64,000 nucleotides of DNA. Source: Streptomyces chumphonensis. Lineage in GTDB: Bacteria > Actinomycetota > Actinomycetes > Streptomycetales > Streptomycetaceae. Of the stretch, positions 49,058-57,820 are shown piece after piece. Position 1 is the stretch's first letter, and each line of letters begins with the position of its first letter. A model generated the notes under the pieces. It was not told where the DNA came from. It did not search any database and was given only the letters and a program-made list of their open reading frames with translations. Made by a program: the position numbers and the translations under genes. The DNA lies in the NCBI RefSeq assembly GCF_014779715.1, contig NZ_JACXYU010000013.1, positions 62,001 to 126,000 on the forward strand. Reading direction: 5' to 3'.

Positions 49058-49788
49058 CCGACGACCAGCACCCCGAGGACGCCGGGGCCAACGGCGCCTC
49101 CGTACCCGCCGCCCGCACCGACGCCGGTGACGTCATCGGCGTCCGGCGCGGCATGTTCGGGCCCAGCGCCGGGGGCGACACCTCCGGCTACGGCGGCCTG
49201 GTGCGCACCGTGCGGCTGCCCGGCGCGGCCACCCGCCCCTACGGCTCCTACTTCGACGAGATCGCCGACGAGCTCGAGGGCGCCCTGGACGAGCAGGGCC
49301 TCGTGCCGTCGAACGTCATCACCAAGACCGTCGTCGACCGGGACGAACTGACCTTCCACATCGAGCGCGAGTACCTCAGGGAGGTCTGCCGCATCCTGCG
49401 CGACGACCCGGCGCTGCGCTTCGAGCAGTGCAGCGGCGTCAGCGGGGTGCACTACCCCGGCGACCAGGGCCGCGAGCTGCACGCCGTCTACCACCTGCGC
49501 TCGCTCACCCACGCCAGCCGGGTCGTGCGGCTGGAGGTCGGCGTGCCGGACGGCGACCCCCACGTGCCGTCGGTGGTGGAGATCTACCCGACGAACGACT
49601 GGCACGAGCGCGAGACCTACGACTTCTTCGGCATCGTCTTCGACGGCCATCCCGCGCTGACGCGGATCATGATGCCGGACGACTGGCAGGGCCACCCGCA
49701 GCGCAAGGACTACCCCCTCGGTGGCATTCCCGTCGAGTACAAGGGCGCCCAGATCCCGGCGCCCGACCAGCGGAGGTCGTACAGCTGA
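49054..49788 (+). CDS. nuoC: NADH-quinone oxidoreductase subunit C
   Basis: A 244-residue peripheral-arm subunit. The 30-kDa domain is visible from about 90 on (VYHLRSLTHASRVVRLEV, YPTNDWHERETYDFFGI, and GHPQRKDYPLGG). It carries an N-terminal acidic extension of about 50 residues. Its last base overlaps the start of a 15-codon ORF where nuoD should begin (TGATG). Confidence 0.96.
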   Translation: MTDDQHPEDAGANGASVPAARTDAGDVIGVRRGMFGPSAGGDTSGYGGLVRTVRLPGAATRPYGSYFDEIADELEGALDEQGLVPSNVITKTVVDRDELTFHIEREYLREVCRILRDDPALRFEQCSGVSGVHYPGDQGRELHAVYHLRSLTHASRVVRLEVGVPDGDPHVPSVVEIYPTNDWHERETYDFFGIVFDGHPALTRIMMPDDWQGHPQRKDYPLGGIPVEYKGAQIPAPDQRRSYS

Positions 49789-49835
49789 TGAGCAACATTC
49801 CGCAGGCCACTGAGATGGGAGGTGTCGACCGGTGA
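49788..49835 (+). pseudogene. nuoD remnant: 15-codon scar between nuoC and nuoE
   Basis: This ORF reads MSNIPQATEMGGVDR. Its end, GGVDR, is the C-terminus of NuoD (the relocated copy ends VLGGVDR), and its start ATGAGCA equals the start of nuoD in the other copy. The 430 or so codons between are gone. The deletion keeps two couplings: the ATG overlaps the nuoC stop (TGATG) and the TGA overlaps the nuoE start (GTGA). GGGAGG inside the scar is the nuoE ribosome-binding site. It may still act as a translational bridge between nuoC and nuoE. Confidence 0.85.
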
Positions 49836-50722
49836 GCGACGTCAGCCTGGGCATGCCGCAGTTGCCCGCCCCGGACTACCCCGCCGACGTGCGCGCCCGG
49901 CTCGCCGGCGACGCCGAGGAGATCGTCGGACGGTATCCGGACAGCCGCAGCGCGCTGCTGCCGCTGCTGCACCTGGTGCAGTCCGAAGAGGGCCACGTGA
50001 CCCCGACGGGGATGCGGTTCTGCGCCGAGACGCTCGACCTGACCACCGCCGAGGTCACCGCCGTCGCGACGTTCTACTCCATGTACCGGCGCAGGCCGGG
50101 CGGGGAGTACCAGGTCGGGGTGTGCACCAACACCCTGTGCGCGGTCCTCGGCGGTGACGCCATCTTCGCCGCCCTCCAGGACCACCTGGGCGTCGGCAAC
50201 GGGGAGACGACGGAGGACGGCGCCGTCACGCTCGAACACATCGAGTGCAACGCCGCCTGCGACTTCGCGCCGGTGCTGATGGTGAACTGGGAGTTCTTCG
50301 ACAACCAGACCGTCGAGTCCGCCAAGCGGCTCGTCGACGAGCTGCGGGCCGGGGCCGAGGTGCGGCCGACGCGCGGTGCGCCGCTGTGCACCTTCAAGCA
50401 GACCTCCCGCATCCTGGCCGGCTTCCCCGACGAGCGCCCCGGCGCCACGGAGGCCACCGGCGGCGCGGGCCCCGCCTCGCTGGCCGGGCTCCGGCTGGCG
50501 AAGGGCGAGGCGCCCGCGGGCCGCGTCGTCGGACCGCGCGCCGAGCCGGCGCCGCCGAGGAGCGCCGCCGGTCCCGGCGGCACCCACCCCAGCTCGCACG
50601 ACGCGCCCGAGCGCACCGCCGCCTCCGACCCGGCCCACCCCACCGGCCCCGTCCCGGGCCGGCCGGACCCGGCGGGCGCACCCGACGACCGGCGTGACGA
50701 CCAGCGCGAGGAGGGGCGATGA
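49832..50722 (+). CDS. nuoE: NADH-quinone oxidoreductase subunit E
   Basis: A 296-residue subunit with the thioredoxin-like [2Fe-2S] domain (N1a): VGVCTNTLCAVLGGD and EHIECNAACDFAPVLMVN hold the four Cys. The C-terminal 100 or so residues are a Pro/Ala-rich extension typical of actinobacteria. The start overlaps the nuoD scar by 4 bp (GTGA) and the end overlaps nuoF (ATGA). Confidence 0.95.
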   Translation: MSDVSLGMPQLPAPDYPADVRARLAGDAEEIVGRYPDSRSALLPLLHLVQSEEGHVTPTGMRFCAETLDLTTAEVTAVATFYSMYRRRPGGEYQVGVCTNTLCAVLGGDAIFAALQDHLGVGNGETTEDGAVTLEHIECNAACDFAPVLMVNWEFFDNQTVESAKRLVDELRAGAEVRPTRGAPLCTFKQTSRILAGFPDERPGATEATGGAGPASLAGLRLAKGEAPAGRVVGPRAEPAPPRSAAGPGGTHPSSHDAPERTAASDPAHPTGPVPGRPDPAGAPDDRRDDQREEGR

Positions 50723-52083
50723 CGACCACGGAATCCGCCGAGAAGCTGCTCTCGCCCGTCCTGTCCGCCTTCTGGGACGAACCGGAGTCCTGGACGCTGG
50801 AGACCTACCGGCGCCACGACGGCTACGAGGGCCTGCGCAAGGCCCTGGCCATGGACCCGGACGAGCTGATCGCCTACGTCAAGGACGCGGGGCTGCGCGG
50901 CCGCGGCGGCGCGGGCTTCCCCACCGGCATGAAGTGGCAGTTCATCCCGCAGGGCGACGACAAGCCGCACTACCTCGTCGTCAACGCGGACGAGTCGGAG
51001 CCGGGCACCTGCAAGGACATCCCGCTGCTCTTCGCCAACCCGCACTCCCTCATCGAGGGCATCGTGATCGCCTGCCACGCGATCCGCTCCCACCACGCGT
51101 TCATCTACCTGCGCGGCGAAGTGGTGCCCGTCCTGCGGCGGTTGCACCACGCCGTCGCGGAGGCGTACGCCGCCGGATACCTCGGCAAGGACGCGCTCGG
51201 GCCCGGCAAGGACCTCGAACTCACCGTGCACGCGGGCGCCGGCGCCTACATCTGCGGTGAGGAGACGGCGCTGCTGGACTCCCTGGAGGGACGCCGGGGC
51301 CAGCCCCGGCTGCGACCGCCCTTCCCGGCCGTCGCCGGCCTGTACGCCTGCCCCACCGTGGTGAACAACGTCGAGTCCATCGCCTCGGTTCCCGCGATCC
51401 TCGCCAAGGGCAAGGAGTGGTTCCGCTCGATGGGCAGTGAGAAGTCCCCGGGCTTCACGCTGTACTCCCTCTCCGGCCACGTCGCGAACCCCGGCCAGTA
51501 CGAGGCGCCGCTGGGCGTCACCCTGCGCCAGCTGCTCGACCTGAGCGGCGGCATGCGGCCGGGGCACCGGCTGAAGTTCTGGACGCCGGGCGGTTCCTCG
51601 ACGCCGCTGCTGACCGACGAGCACCTGGACGTGCCGCTCGACTACGAGGGCGTCGGCGCGGCCGGCTCCATGCTCGGCACCAAGGCGCTCCAGTGCTTCG
51701 ACGAGACGACGTGCGTCGTGCGCGCCGTCACGCGCTGGACGGAGTTCTACGCGCACGAGTCGTGCGGCAAGTGCACGCCCTGCCGCGAGGGCACGTACTG
51801 GCTGGTCCAGCTGATGCGCGACATCGAGGCGGGCAAGGCCGACATGGCCGACCTCGACAAGATCGCGGACATCGCCGACAACATCAACGGCAAGTCCTTC
51901 TGCGCCCTCGGTGACGGCGCGGCCAGCCCGATCTTCTCCTCCCTGCAGTTCTTCCGCGAGGAGTACGAGCAGCACATCACCGGCCGCGGCTGCCCCTTCG
52001 ACCCCGCCCGGTCCACGGTGTGGGCCGACGGCGCGGGCGCCGACGGCGACGACGACAACGCACACCTGGAGGTGAACGCGTGA
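50719..52083 (+). CDS. nuoF: NADH-quinone oxidoreductase subunit F (NADH/FMN binding)
   Basis: A 454-residue subunit that binds NADH, FMN and one [4Fe-4S] cluster (N3). GLRGRGGAGFPTGMKWQF and the GAGAYICGEETALLDSLEG loop bind NADH/FMN, and ESCGKCTPCREGTYW plus a later Cys ligate N3. It overlaps nuoE by 4 bp and nuoG by 4 bp. Confidence 0.97.
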   Translation: MTTTESAEKLLSPVLSAFWDEPESWTLETYRRHDGYEGLRKALAMDPDELIAYVKDAGLRGRGGAGFPTGMKWQFIPQGDDKPHYLVVNADESEPGTCKDIPLLFANPHSLIEGIVIACHAIRSHHAFIYLRGEVVPVLRRLHHAVAEAYAAGYLGKDALGPGKDLELTVHAGAGAYICGEETALLDSLEGRRGQPRLRPPFPAVAGLYACPTVVNNVESIASVPAILAKGKEWFRSMGSEKSPGFTLYSLSGHVANPGQYEAPLGVTLRQLLDLSGGMRPGHRLKFWTPGGSSTPLLTDEHLDVPLDYEGVGAAGSMLGTKALQCFDETTCVVRAVTRWTEFYAHESCGKCTPCREGTYWLVQLMRDIEAGKADMADLDKIADIADNINGKSFCALGDGAASPIFSSLQFFREEYEQHITGRGCPFDPARSTVWADGAGADGDDDNAHLEVNA

Positions 52084-54593
52084 CCGTGACCACCGACGCC
52101 AAGACCTCCGGGGGCGGCGAGGCCGAGCGCCCGCCGGAGGAGATGGTGAGCCTGACGATCGACGGTACCGAGATCAGCGTGCCGAAGGGCACCCTGGTCA
52201 TCCGGGCCGCCGAACTGCTGGGCATCGAGATCCCGCGCTTCTGCGACCACCCCCTGCTCGACCCGGCCGGCGCCTGCCGCCAGTGCATCGTCGAGGTGGA
52301 GGGCCAGCGCAAGCCGATGGCCTCGTGCACCATCACCTGCACCGACGGCATGGTCGTCGCCACGCAGCTGACCTCCCCCGTCGCGGAGAAGGCGCAGCGC
52401 GGGGTGATGGAGCTGCTGCTCATCAACCACCCGCTGGACTGCCCGGTCTGCGACAAGGGCGGTGAGTGCCCGCTACAGAACCAGGCGATGTCCACCGGCA
52501 GCGCCGAGAGCCGGTTCGAGGGCCGCAAGCGCACCTTCGAGAAGCCGGTGCCGATCTCCACGCAGGTGCTGCTGGACCGGGAGCGCTGCGTGCTGTGCGC
52601 CCGCTGCACCCGCTTCTCGAACCAGATCGCCGGCGACCCGATGATCGAGCTGCTGGAGCGCGGCGCCCTCCAGCAGGTCGGCACCGGCGAGGGCGACCCC
52701 TTCCAGTCGTACTTCTCCGGCAACACCATCCAGATCTGCCCGGTGGGCGCGCTGACGTCGGCCGCCTACCGGTTCCGCTCCCGCCCGTTCGACCTCATCT
52801 CCTCGCCCAGCGTGTGCGAGCACTGCGCGGGCGGCTGCGCGACGCGCACCGACCACCGGCGCGGCAAGGTCATGCGCCGCCTCGCGCAGGACGACCCGGA
52901 GGTCAACGAGGAGTGGATGTGCGACAAGGGCCGCTTCGCGTTCCGCTACGCCCAGCGCCCCGACCGCCTCACCCACCCGCTGGTGCGCAACGCCGAGACC
53001 GGTGAGCTGGAGCCGACGGACTGGCCCGCCGCGCTCCGGGCGGCGGCCGAGGGGCTCGCCGGGGCGCGCGGCCGGGCCGGGGTGCTGACCGGCGGCCGAC
53101 TCACGGTCGAGGACGCCTACGCCTACGCCAAGTTCGCCCGCGTCGCCCTCGGCACGAACGACGTCGACTTCCGGGCCCGAGCCCACAGCGCCGAGGAGGC
53201 CGAGTTCCTGGCCGCCCGGGTGGCCGGGCGCGGGGTGAGCCTGGAGGGCGCGGGCGTCACTTACCGGGGTCTGGAGGCCGCGCCCGCCGTGCTGCTGGTC
53301 GGGCTGGAGGCGGAGGAGGAGGCGCCCGGCGTCTTCCTGCGGCTGCGCAAGGCGCACCGCACGAAGGGCCAGCGCCTCTACGCCGTCGCCTCGCACGCGA
53401 CGCGCGGCCTGACGAAGGCCGGCGGCACGCTGCTGCCCGCCGCTCCGGGCACCGAGACGGAGTGGCTGGACGCGCTGGCGGGCGGCGTCGGCCTGGACGA
53501 GACGGGGCAGCGCGCGGCCGAGGCGCTGCGCGCGGAGGGCGCCGTCATCCTCGTGGGCGAGCGGCTGGCGGCCGTGCCCGGCGCGCTGACCGCCGTCGTG
53601 CGGACCGCGACGGCGACGGGCGCCCGGCTGGCCTGGATTCCGCGCCGGGCGGGTGAGCGCGGCGCGGTCGAGGTCGGGGCGCTGCCGGGGCTGCTGCCCG
53701 GCGGCCGGCCGGCGACGGACCCGCGCGCCCGGGAGGAGACGGCCGCCGTGTGGGGCGTCGCCGACCTGCCCCGCGCCGTCGGCCGCGACACCGGGCAGAT
53801 CGTGGAGGCCGCCGCCAACGGCGAGCTGGCCGCGCTGGTGGTCGGCGGCGTGGAGGTCACCGACCTGCCGGACCCGGCCCGCGCGGTCGAGGCGCTGGAC
53901 GCGGTCGGGTTCCTGGTCAGCCTGGAGCAGCGGCCCAGCGACGTCACGGACCGGGCGGACGTCGTCCTGCCGGTCTCCGCCGTCGCGGAGAAGTCCGGGG
54001 CCTTCCTGAACTGGGAGGGCCGGACGCGTCCGTTCGAGGCCGCGATCAAGCCGGACCAGATGACGCGCCGCTTCGTCTTCCCCGACGCCCGGGCGCTGAC
54101 GATGCTGGCCGACGCCCTCGACGTCCACCTCGGCCTGCCCGACGTCCGCACCGCGCGCGCGGAGCTGGACCGGCTCGGCGCCTGGGAGGGCGACCGGGCC
54201 GCCGACCCCGCCGCGTCCGGCGGCCCGTTGCCCGCCGCGGCGGCCGGGGAGGCCGTGCTCGCCGGGCACCGCATGCTGCTCGACCAGGGCCGGATGCAGG
54301 AGGGCGACGAGGCGCTGGCCGGCACCCGGCACCCGGCGCCGGCCCGGCTCTCCGCCGCCACCGCGCGGGAGGCCGGGGTCGCCGACGGCGACCTGCTCGC
54401 CGTCACCGGGCCGATCGGGACGGTGACGCTGCCGGTCGCCCTCACGCCGATGCCGGACCGGGTCGTGTGGCTCCCGCTCAACTCCACCGGCGGCGGGATC
54501 GCCCGGGACACCGGGGCGCTGCCCGGTGAGCTGGTGCAGATCGCCGCGGCCGAGGGCGCCGCCCCCACCGAGGCACCGGAGGTGCAGTCGTGA
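52080..54593 (+). CDS. nuoG: NADH-quinone oxidoreductase subunit G
   Basis: An 837-residue iron-sulfur subunit. The ferredoxin-like N-terminus has CDHPLLDPAGACRQC (N1b), then LDCPVCDKGGECPLQ and RCVLCARCTRFS (N5/N4). The molybdopterin-like fold follows, starting CEHCAGGCATRTDHR and ending with a formate-dehydrogenase-type C-terminal domain. The GTG start at 52080 overlaps the nuoF stop. The second GTG two codons on is also possible. Confidence 0.95.
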   Translation: MTVTTDAKTSGGGEAERPPEEMVSLTIDGTEISVPKGTLVIRAAELLGIEIPRFCDHPLLDPAGACRQCIVEVEGQRKPMASCTITCTDGMVVATQLTSPVAEKAQRGVMELLLINHPLDCPVCDKGGECPLQNQAMSTGSAESRFEGRKRTFEKPVPISTQVLLDRERCVLCARCTRFSNQIAGDPMIELLERGALQQVGTGEGDPFQSYFSGNTIQICPVGALTSAAYRFRSRPFDLISSPSVCEHCAGGCATRTDHRRGKVMRRLAQDDPEVNEEWMCDKGRFAFRYAQRPDRLTHPLVRNAETGELEPTDWPAALRAAAEGLAGARGRAGVLTGGRLTVEDAYAYAKFARVALGTNDVDFRARAHSAEEAEFLAARVAGRGVSLEGAGVTYRGLEAAPAVLLVGLEAEEEAPGVFLRLRKAHRTKGQRLYAVASHATRGLTKAGGTLLPAAPGTETEWLDALAGGVGLDETGQRAAEALRAEGAVILVGERLAAVPGALTAVVRTATATGARLAWIPRRAGERGAVEVGALPGLLPGGRPATDPRAREETAAVWGVADLPRAVGRDTGQIVEAAANGELAALVVGGVEVTDLPDPARAVEALDAVGFLVSLEQRPSDVTDRADVVLPVSAVAEKSGAFLNWEGRTRPFEAAIKPDQMTRRFVFPDARALTMLADALDVHLGLPDVRTARAELDRLGAWEGDRAADPAASGGPLPAAAAGEAVLAGHRMLLDQGRMQEGDEALAGTRHPAPARLSAATAREAGVADGDLLAVTGPIGTVTLPVALTPMPDRVVWLPLNSTGGGIARDTGALPGELVQIAAAEGAAPTEAPEVQS

Positions 54594-56023
54594 CCGCAGT
54601 CGTGGCCGCCGTCCTGCCGGAGCGGACGGGCGTGAGCAGCCCGTCCGTGCTGGCCGTCGAGGACCTGTCGATGTTCGGGCAGGACCCGCTGTGGCTGATC
54701 GCGCTCAAGGCGGTGTTCTGCTTCGCGTTCCTCATGCTGACGGTGCTGATCTCCATCGTCATGGAGCGCAAGGTCATCGCCTGGATGCAGCGGCGCATCG
54801 GTCCCAACCGGCACGGCCCGTGGGGCATGCTCCAGTCGCTCGCCGACGGCGTGAAGCTCATGCTGAAGGAGGACGTGATCGTCAAGGGGGCGGACAAGTT
54901 CGTCTACGTCCTCGCCCCCGTCCTCGCCACGATCCCCGCGTTCATGGCGTTCGCGGTGATCCCCTTCGGTCCGGCCGGGAACGAGGTGTCGATCTTCGGC
55001 ACCCGGACGACGATGCAGCTCACCGACCTGCCCGTCGCCATCCTCTTCATCCTGGCCACCGCCTCCATCGCCGCCTACGGCACCGTGCTCGCGGGCTGGT
55101 CCTCGGGCTCGACGTACCCGCTGCTCGGCGGCGTGCGCGCCACGGCGCAGATCATCAGCTACGAGGTCGCGATGGGCCTCAGCTTCGCCGCCGTCTTCCT
55201 CTACTCCGGGTCGATGTCCACCTCGACGATCGTCGGGGCGCAGGCCGACACCTGGTTCGCGGTGCTGCTGCCGGTGTCGTTCGTCATCTACGCCGTGTCC
55301 ATGGTGGGCGAGGCGCACCGGCACCCGTTCGACATGCCGGAGTCCGAGGGCGACCTGGTGGCGGGCTTCAGCACCGAGTACTCGTCGATCAAGTTCGCGC
55401 TGTTCATGCTCTCCGAGTACATCCACATGGTCACCGTCTCGGCGCTGGCCGTCACCCTGTTCCTGGGCGGCTGGCGGGCCCCGGCGCCGATCTCCAGCGT
55501 GTGGGAGGGCGCCAACCACGGCTGGTGGCCGATGCTGTGGTTCTCCGTCAAGCTGCTGGCGCTGATGTTCTGCTTCGTCTGGCTGCGCGGCACCCTGCCC
55601 CGCGTCCGCTACGACCAGTTCATGAAGCTCGGCTGGAAGGTCCTCATCCCGGTCTCGCTCGTGTGGCTCATGCTCGTGGCCACCGTCCGGGCCCTGCGCA
55701 ACGAGGGCTACGACTTCGGCGAGATCGTCCTGTGGGTCTCCGGCGGCATCATCGCGCTGCTGCTCGTGTCGTTCGTGGTGGACGTCTTCCGCGACCGGGG
55801 CGCCCGCGAGGCGGAGGCGGTGGCGGCCCGCGAGGCGGCCAAGCAGCGGTCCGATTTCGATCCCATGGCCGGCGGCTACCCGGTGCCGCCGCTGCCCGGC
55901 CAGTCCCTGCCACCCGTTCCGCGACGCCCCTCGCGCTGGGAGCGGGAGACCGCCTCCGTCGGAGCGGGCGCGCCGGAGGCGGGCGGGGCCGACAGCGAGA
56001 GCAAGGAGTCCGACGATGCCTAA
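54590..56023 (+). CDS. nuoH: NADH-quinone oxidoreductase subunit H
   Basis: A 477-residue membrane subunit that forms the quinone entry channel with NuoA, B and D. Eight helices are visible, with family sequences KVIAWMQRRIGPNRHGPWGMLQSLADGVK, SEYIHMVTVSALAVTLFLGGW and RVRYDQFMKLGWK. A C-terminal extension of about 60 residues is Pro/Arg-rich, as in other actinobacteria. It overlaps nuoG by 4 bp and nuoI by 8 bp. Confidence 0.96.
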   Translation: MTAVVAAVLPERTGVSSPSVLAVEDLSMFGQDPLWLIALKAVFCFAFLMLTVLISIVMERKVIAWMQRRIGPNRHGPWGMLQSLADGVKLMLKEDVIVKGADKFVYVLAPVLATIPAFMAFAVIPFGPAGNEVSIFGTRTTMQLTDLPVAILFILATASIAAYGTVLAGWSSGSTYPLLGGVRATAQIISYEVAMGLSFAAVFLYSGSMSTSTIVGAQADTWFAVLLPVSFVIYAVSMVGEAHRHPFDMPESEGDLVAGFSTEYSSIKFALFMLSEYIHMVTVSALAVTLFLGGWRAPAPISSVWEGANHGWWPMLWFSVKLLALMFCFVWLRGTLPRVRYDQFMKLGWKVLIPVSLVWLMLVATVRALRNEGYDFGEIVLWVSGGIIALLLVSFVVDVFRDRGAREAEAVAAREAAKQRSDFDPMAGGYPVPPLPGQSLPPVPRRPSRWERETASVGAGAPEAGGADSESKESDDA

Positions 56024-56675
56024 CCCCCTGGGCCCCGTGGCCGGCTTCGGCGTGACCTTCAAGGCCATGTTCAAGAAGCGGCTCACCGAGCAGTACCCGG
56101 AGTACAAGAAGCCCACCGCGCCCCGCTTCCACGGCCGTCACCAGCTCAACCGCCACCCGGACGGGCTGGAGAAGTGCATCGGCTGCGAGCTGTGCGCGTG
56201 GGCCTGCCCGGCGGACGCGATCTACGTGGAGGGCGCGGACAACACCGAGGAGGAGCGCTACTCGCCCGGTGAGCGCTACGGCCGCGTCTACCAGATCAAC
56301 TACCTGCGCTGCATCCTGTGCGGGCTGTGCGTGGAGGCGTGCCCGACGCGGGCGCTCACCATGACGAACGAGTACGAACTCGCCGACCGCACCCGTGAGT
56401 CGCTCATCTACACCAAGGAGGAGCTGCTCGTCGGGCTGACGGAGGGCATGGTCGACTCGCCGCACGCGATCTTCCCCGGCATGACGGAGAAGGACTACTA
56501 CCGGGGCCTGGTCACCGAGGCCGCGCCCGGCACCGTCCAGCAGGAGATCCACGACACGGGCACCCCGCAGTCGTCGGCGGACACCTTCGGACCGGACGAG
56601 CCGGCCTCCGCCGGTGCCTCGCCCGACGCCACGACGGCTCCCGGCGAGTCCACAGAGGGGGTGAAGCACCAGTGA
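56016..56675 (+). CDS. nuoI: NADH-quinone oxidoreductase subunit I
   Basis: A 219-residue subunit with two [4Fe-4S] clusters N6a and N6b: CIGCELCAWACPADAIYV and CILCGLCVEACPTRAL. These pass electrons to NuoB. The C-terminal 60 residues are an acidic, Ser/Thr/Pro-rich tail. It overlaps nuoJ by 4 bp (GTGA). Confidence 0.97.
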   Translation: MPNPLGPVAGFGVTFKAMFKKRLTEQYPEYKKPTAPRFHGRHQLNRHPDGLEKCIGCELCAWACPADAIYVEGADNTEEERYSPGERYGRVYQINYLRCILCGLCVEACPTRALTMTNEYELADRTRESLIYTKEELLVGLTEGMVDSPHAIFPGMTEKDYYRGLVTEAAPGTVQQEIHDTGTPQSSADTFGPDEPASAGASPDATTAPGESTEGVKHQ

Positions 56676-57511
56676 GCACCGCAGCGACCGCAGCGAGTCT
56701 GCTCGCGGCCGACACCTCCACCGGCGAGGCCGTCCAGTTCTACGTGCTCGGCGTCCTCGCCGTCGCGGGCGCGCTCGGCACCGTCCTGCTGCGCCGGGCG
56801 GTGCACTCCGCGCTCTGCCTGGCCGGGACGATGGTGATCCTGGCGCTCTTCTACCTGGCCAACGGCGCCTACTTCCTCGGCGTCGTGCAGATCGTCGTCT
56901 ACACCGGCGCGGTCATGATGCTGTTCCTGTTCGTGCTCATGCTGGTCGGCCGCACCACGGCCGACTCGCTGAAGGAGACGATCAAGGGGCAGCGCTGGCT
57001 GGCCCTGGGCTGCGCCCTCGGTCTGGCCATGCTGGTGATCGGCGGCATCGGGCAGGCCACGCTCGGCTCGGAGGCGTTCGTCGGGATCGGCGCCGCCAAC
57101 GCCGAGTTCGGCGGCAACGTGCCGGGCATCGCCGAGCGGCTGTTCACCGAGTACGTCGTCGCCTTCGAGGTCACCGGCGCGCTGCTGACGATCGCGGCCG
57201 TCGGCGCCACCCTGCTCACCCACCGCGAGCGCACCGAGAAGGCCAGGACGCAGCGGGAGCAGGCGATCGAGCGGGTGCGGCTGAACCAGCACGTGCCCCC
57301 GCTGCCCGCCCCCGGGGTCTACGCCCGGCACAACTCCGTGGACCGCCCGGGCCTGCTGCCCGACGGGACGCCGTCCGAGCTGACGGTCAACCAGACGCTC
57401 CGCGAGCGCGGGCAGCTCCGTGAGGTCGGCCAGGAGCAGTTGGCCGAGGTGGCCGCCATCGACAAGCGCACCGCCGACTACCACGGCCGCGGCGAGGAGG
57501 CCCGTCAGTGA
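56672..57511 (+). CDS. nuoJ: NADH-quinone oxidoreductase subunit J
   Basis: A 279-residue membrane subunit. Five helices are visible, the third with the pi-bulge region FLGVVQIVVYTGAVMMLFLF. A cytoplasmic C-terminal extension of about 100 residues is typical of actinobacteria. It overlaps nuoK by 4 bp. Confidence 0.95.
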   Translation: MSTAATAASLLAADTSTGEAVQFYVLGVLAVAGALGTVLLRRAVHSALCLAGTMVILALFYLANGAYFLGVVQIVVYTGAVMMLFLFVLMLVGRTTADSLKETIKGQRWLALGCALGLAMLVIGGIGQATLGSEAFVGIGAANAEFGGNVPGIAERLFTEYVVAFEVTGALLTIAAVGATLLTHRERTEKARTQREQAIERVRLNQHVPPLPAPGVYARHNSVDRPGLLPDGTPSELTVNQTLRERGQLREVGQEQLAEVAAIDKRTADYHGRGEEARQ

Positions 57512-57807
57512 ATCCCGTCAACTACCTCTATCTGGCCGCGCTGCTGTTCACGATCGGCGCCACCGGCGTCCTGATCCGGCGCAACGCCATCATCGTGTTC
57601 ATGTCCATCGAGCTGATGCTGAACGCGGCCAACCTCACGCTCGTCGCCTTCTCCCGCATGCACGGCAACCTCGACGGCCAGATCATGGCGTTCTTCGTCA
57701 TGGTCGTCGCCGCCGCGGAGGTCGTCGTGGGTCTGGCGATCATCGTGATGCTCTACCGCTCCCGTCACTCGGCCTCGGTCGACGACGCCAGCCTGATGAA
57801 GCTGTAA
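57508..57807 (+). CDS. nuoK: NADH-quinone oxidoreductase subunit K
   Basis: A 99-residue, three-helix membrane subunit. The two conserved membrane Glu of the E-channel are in MSIELMLNAANL and VVAAAEVVVGLAI. It is followed by nuoL after 13 bp. Confidence 0.97.
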   Translation: MNPVNYLYLAALLFTIGATGVLIRRNAIIVFMSIELMLNAANLTLVAFSRMHGNLDGQIMAFFVMVVAAAEVVVGLAIIVMLYRSRHSASVDDASLMKL

Positions 57808-57820
57808 GGGGTACGTACCA

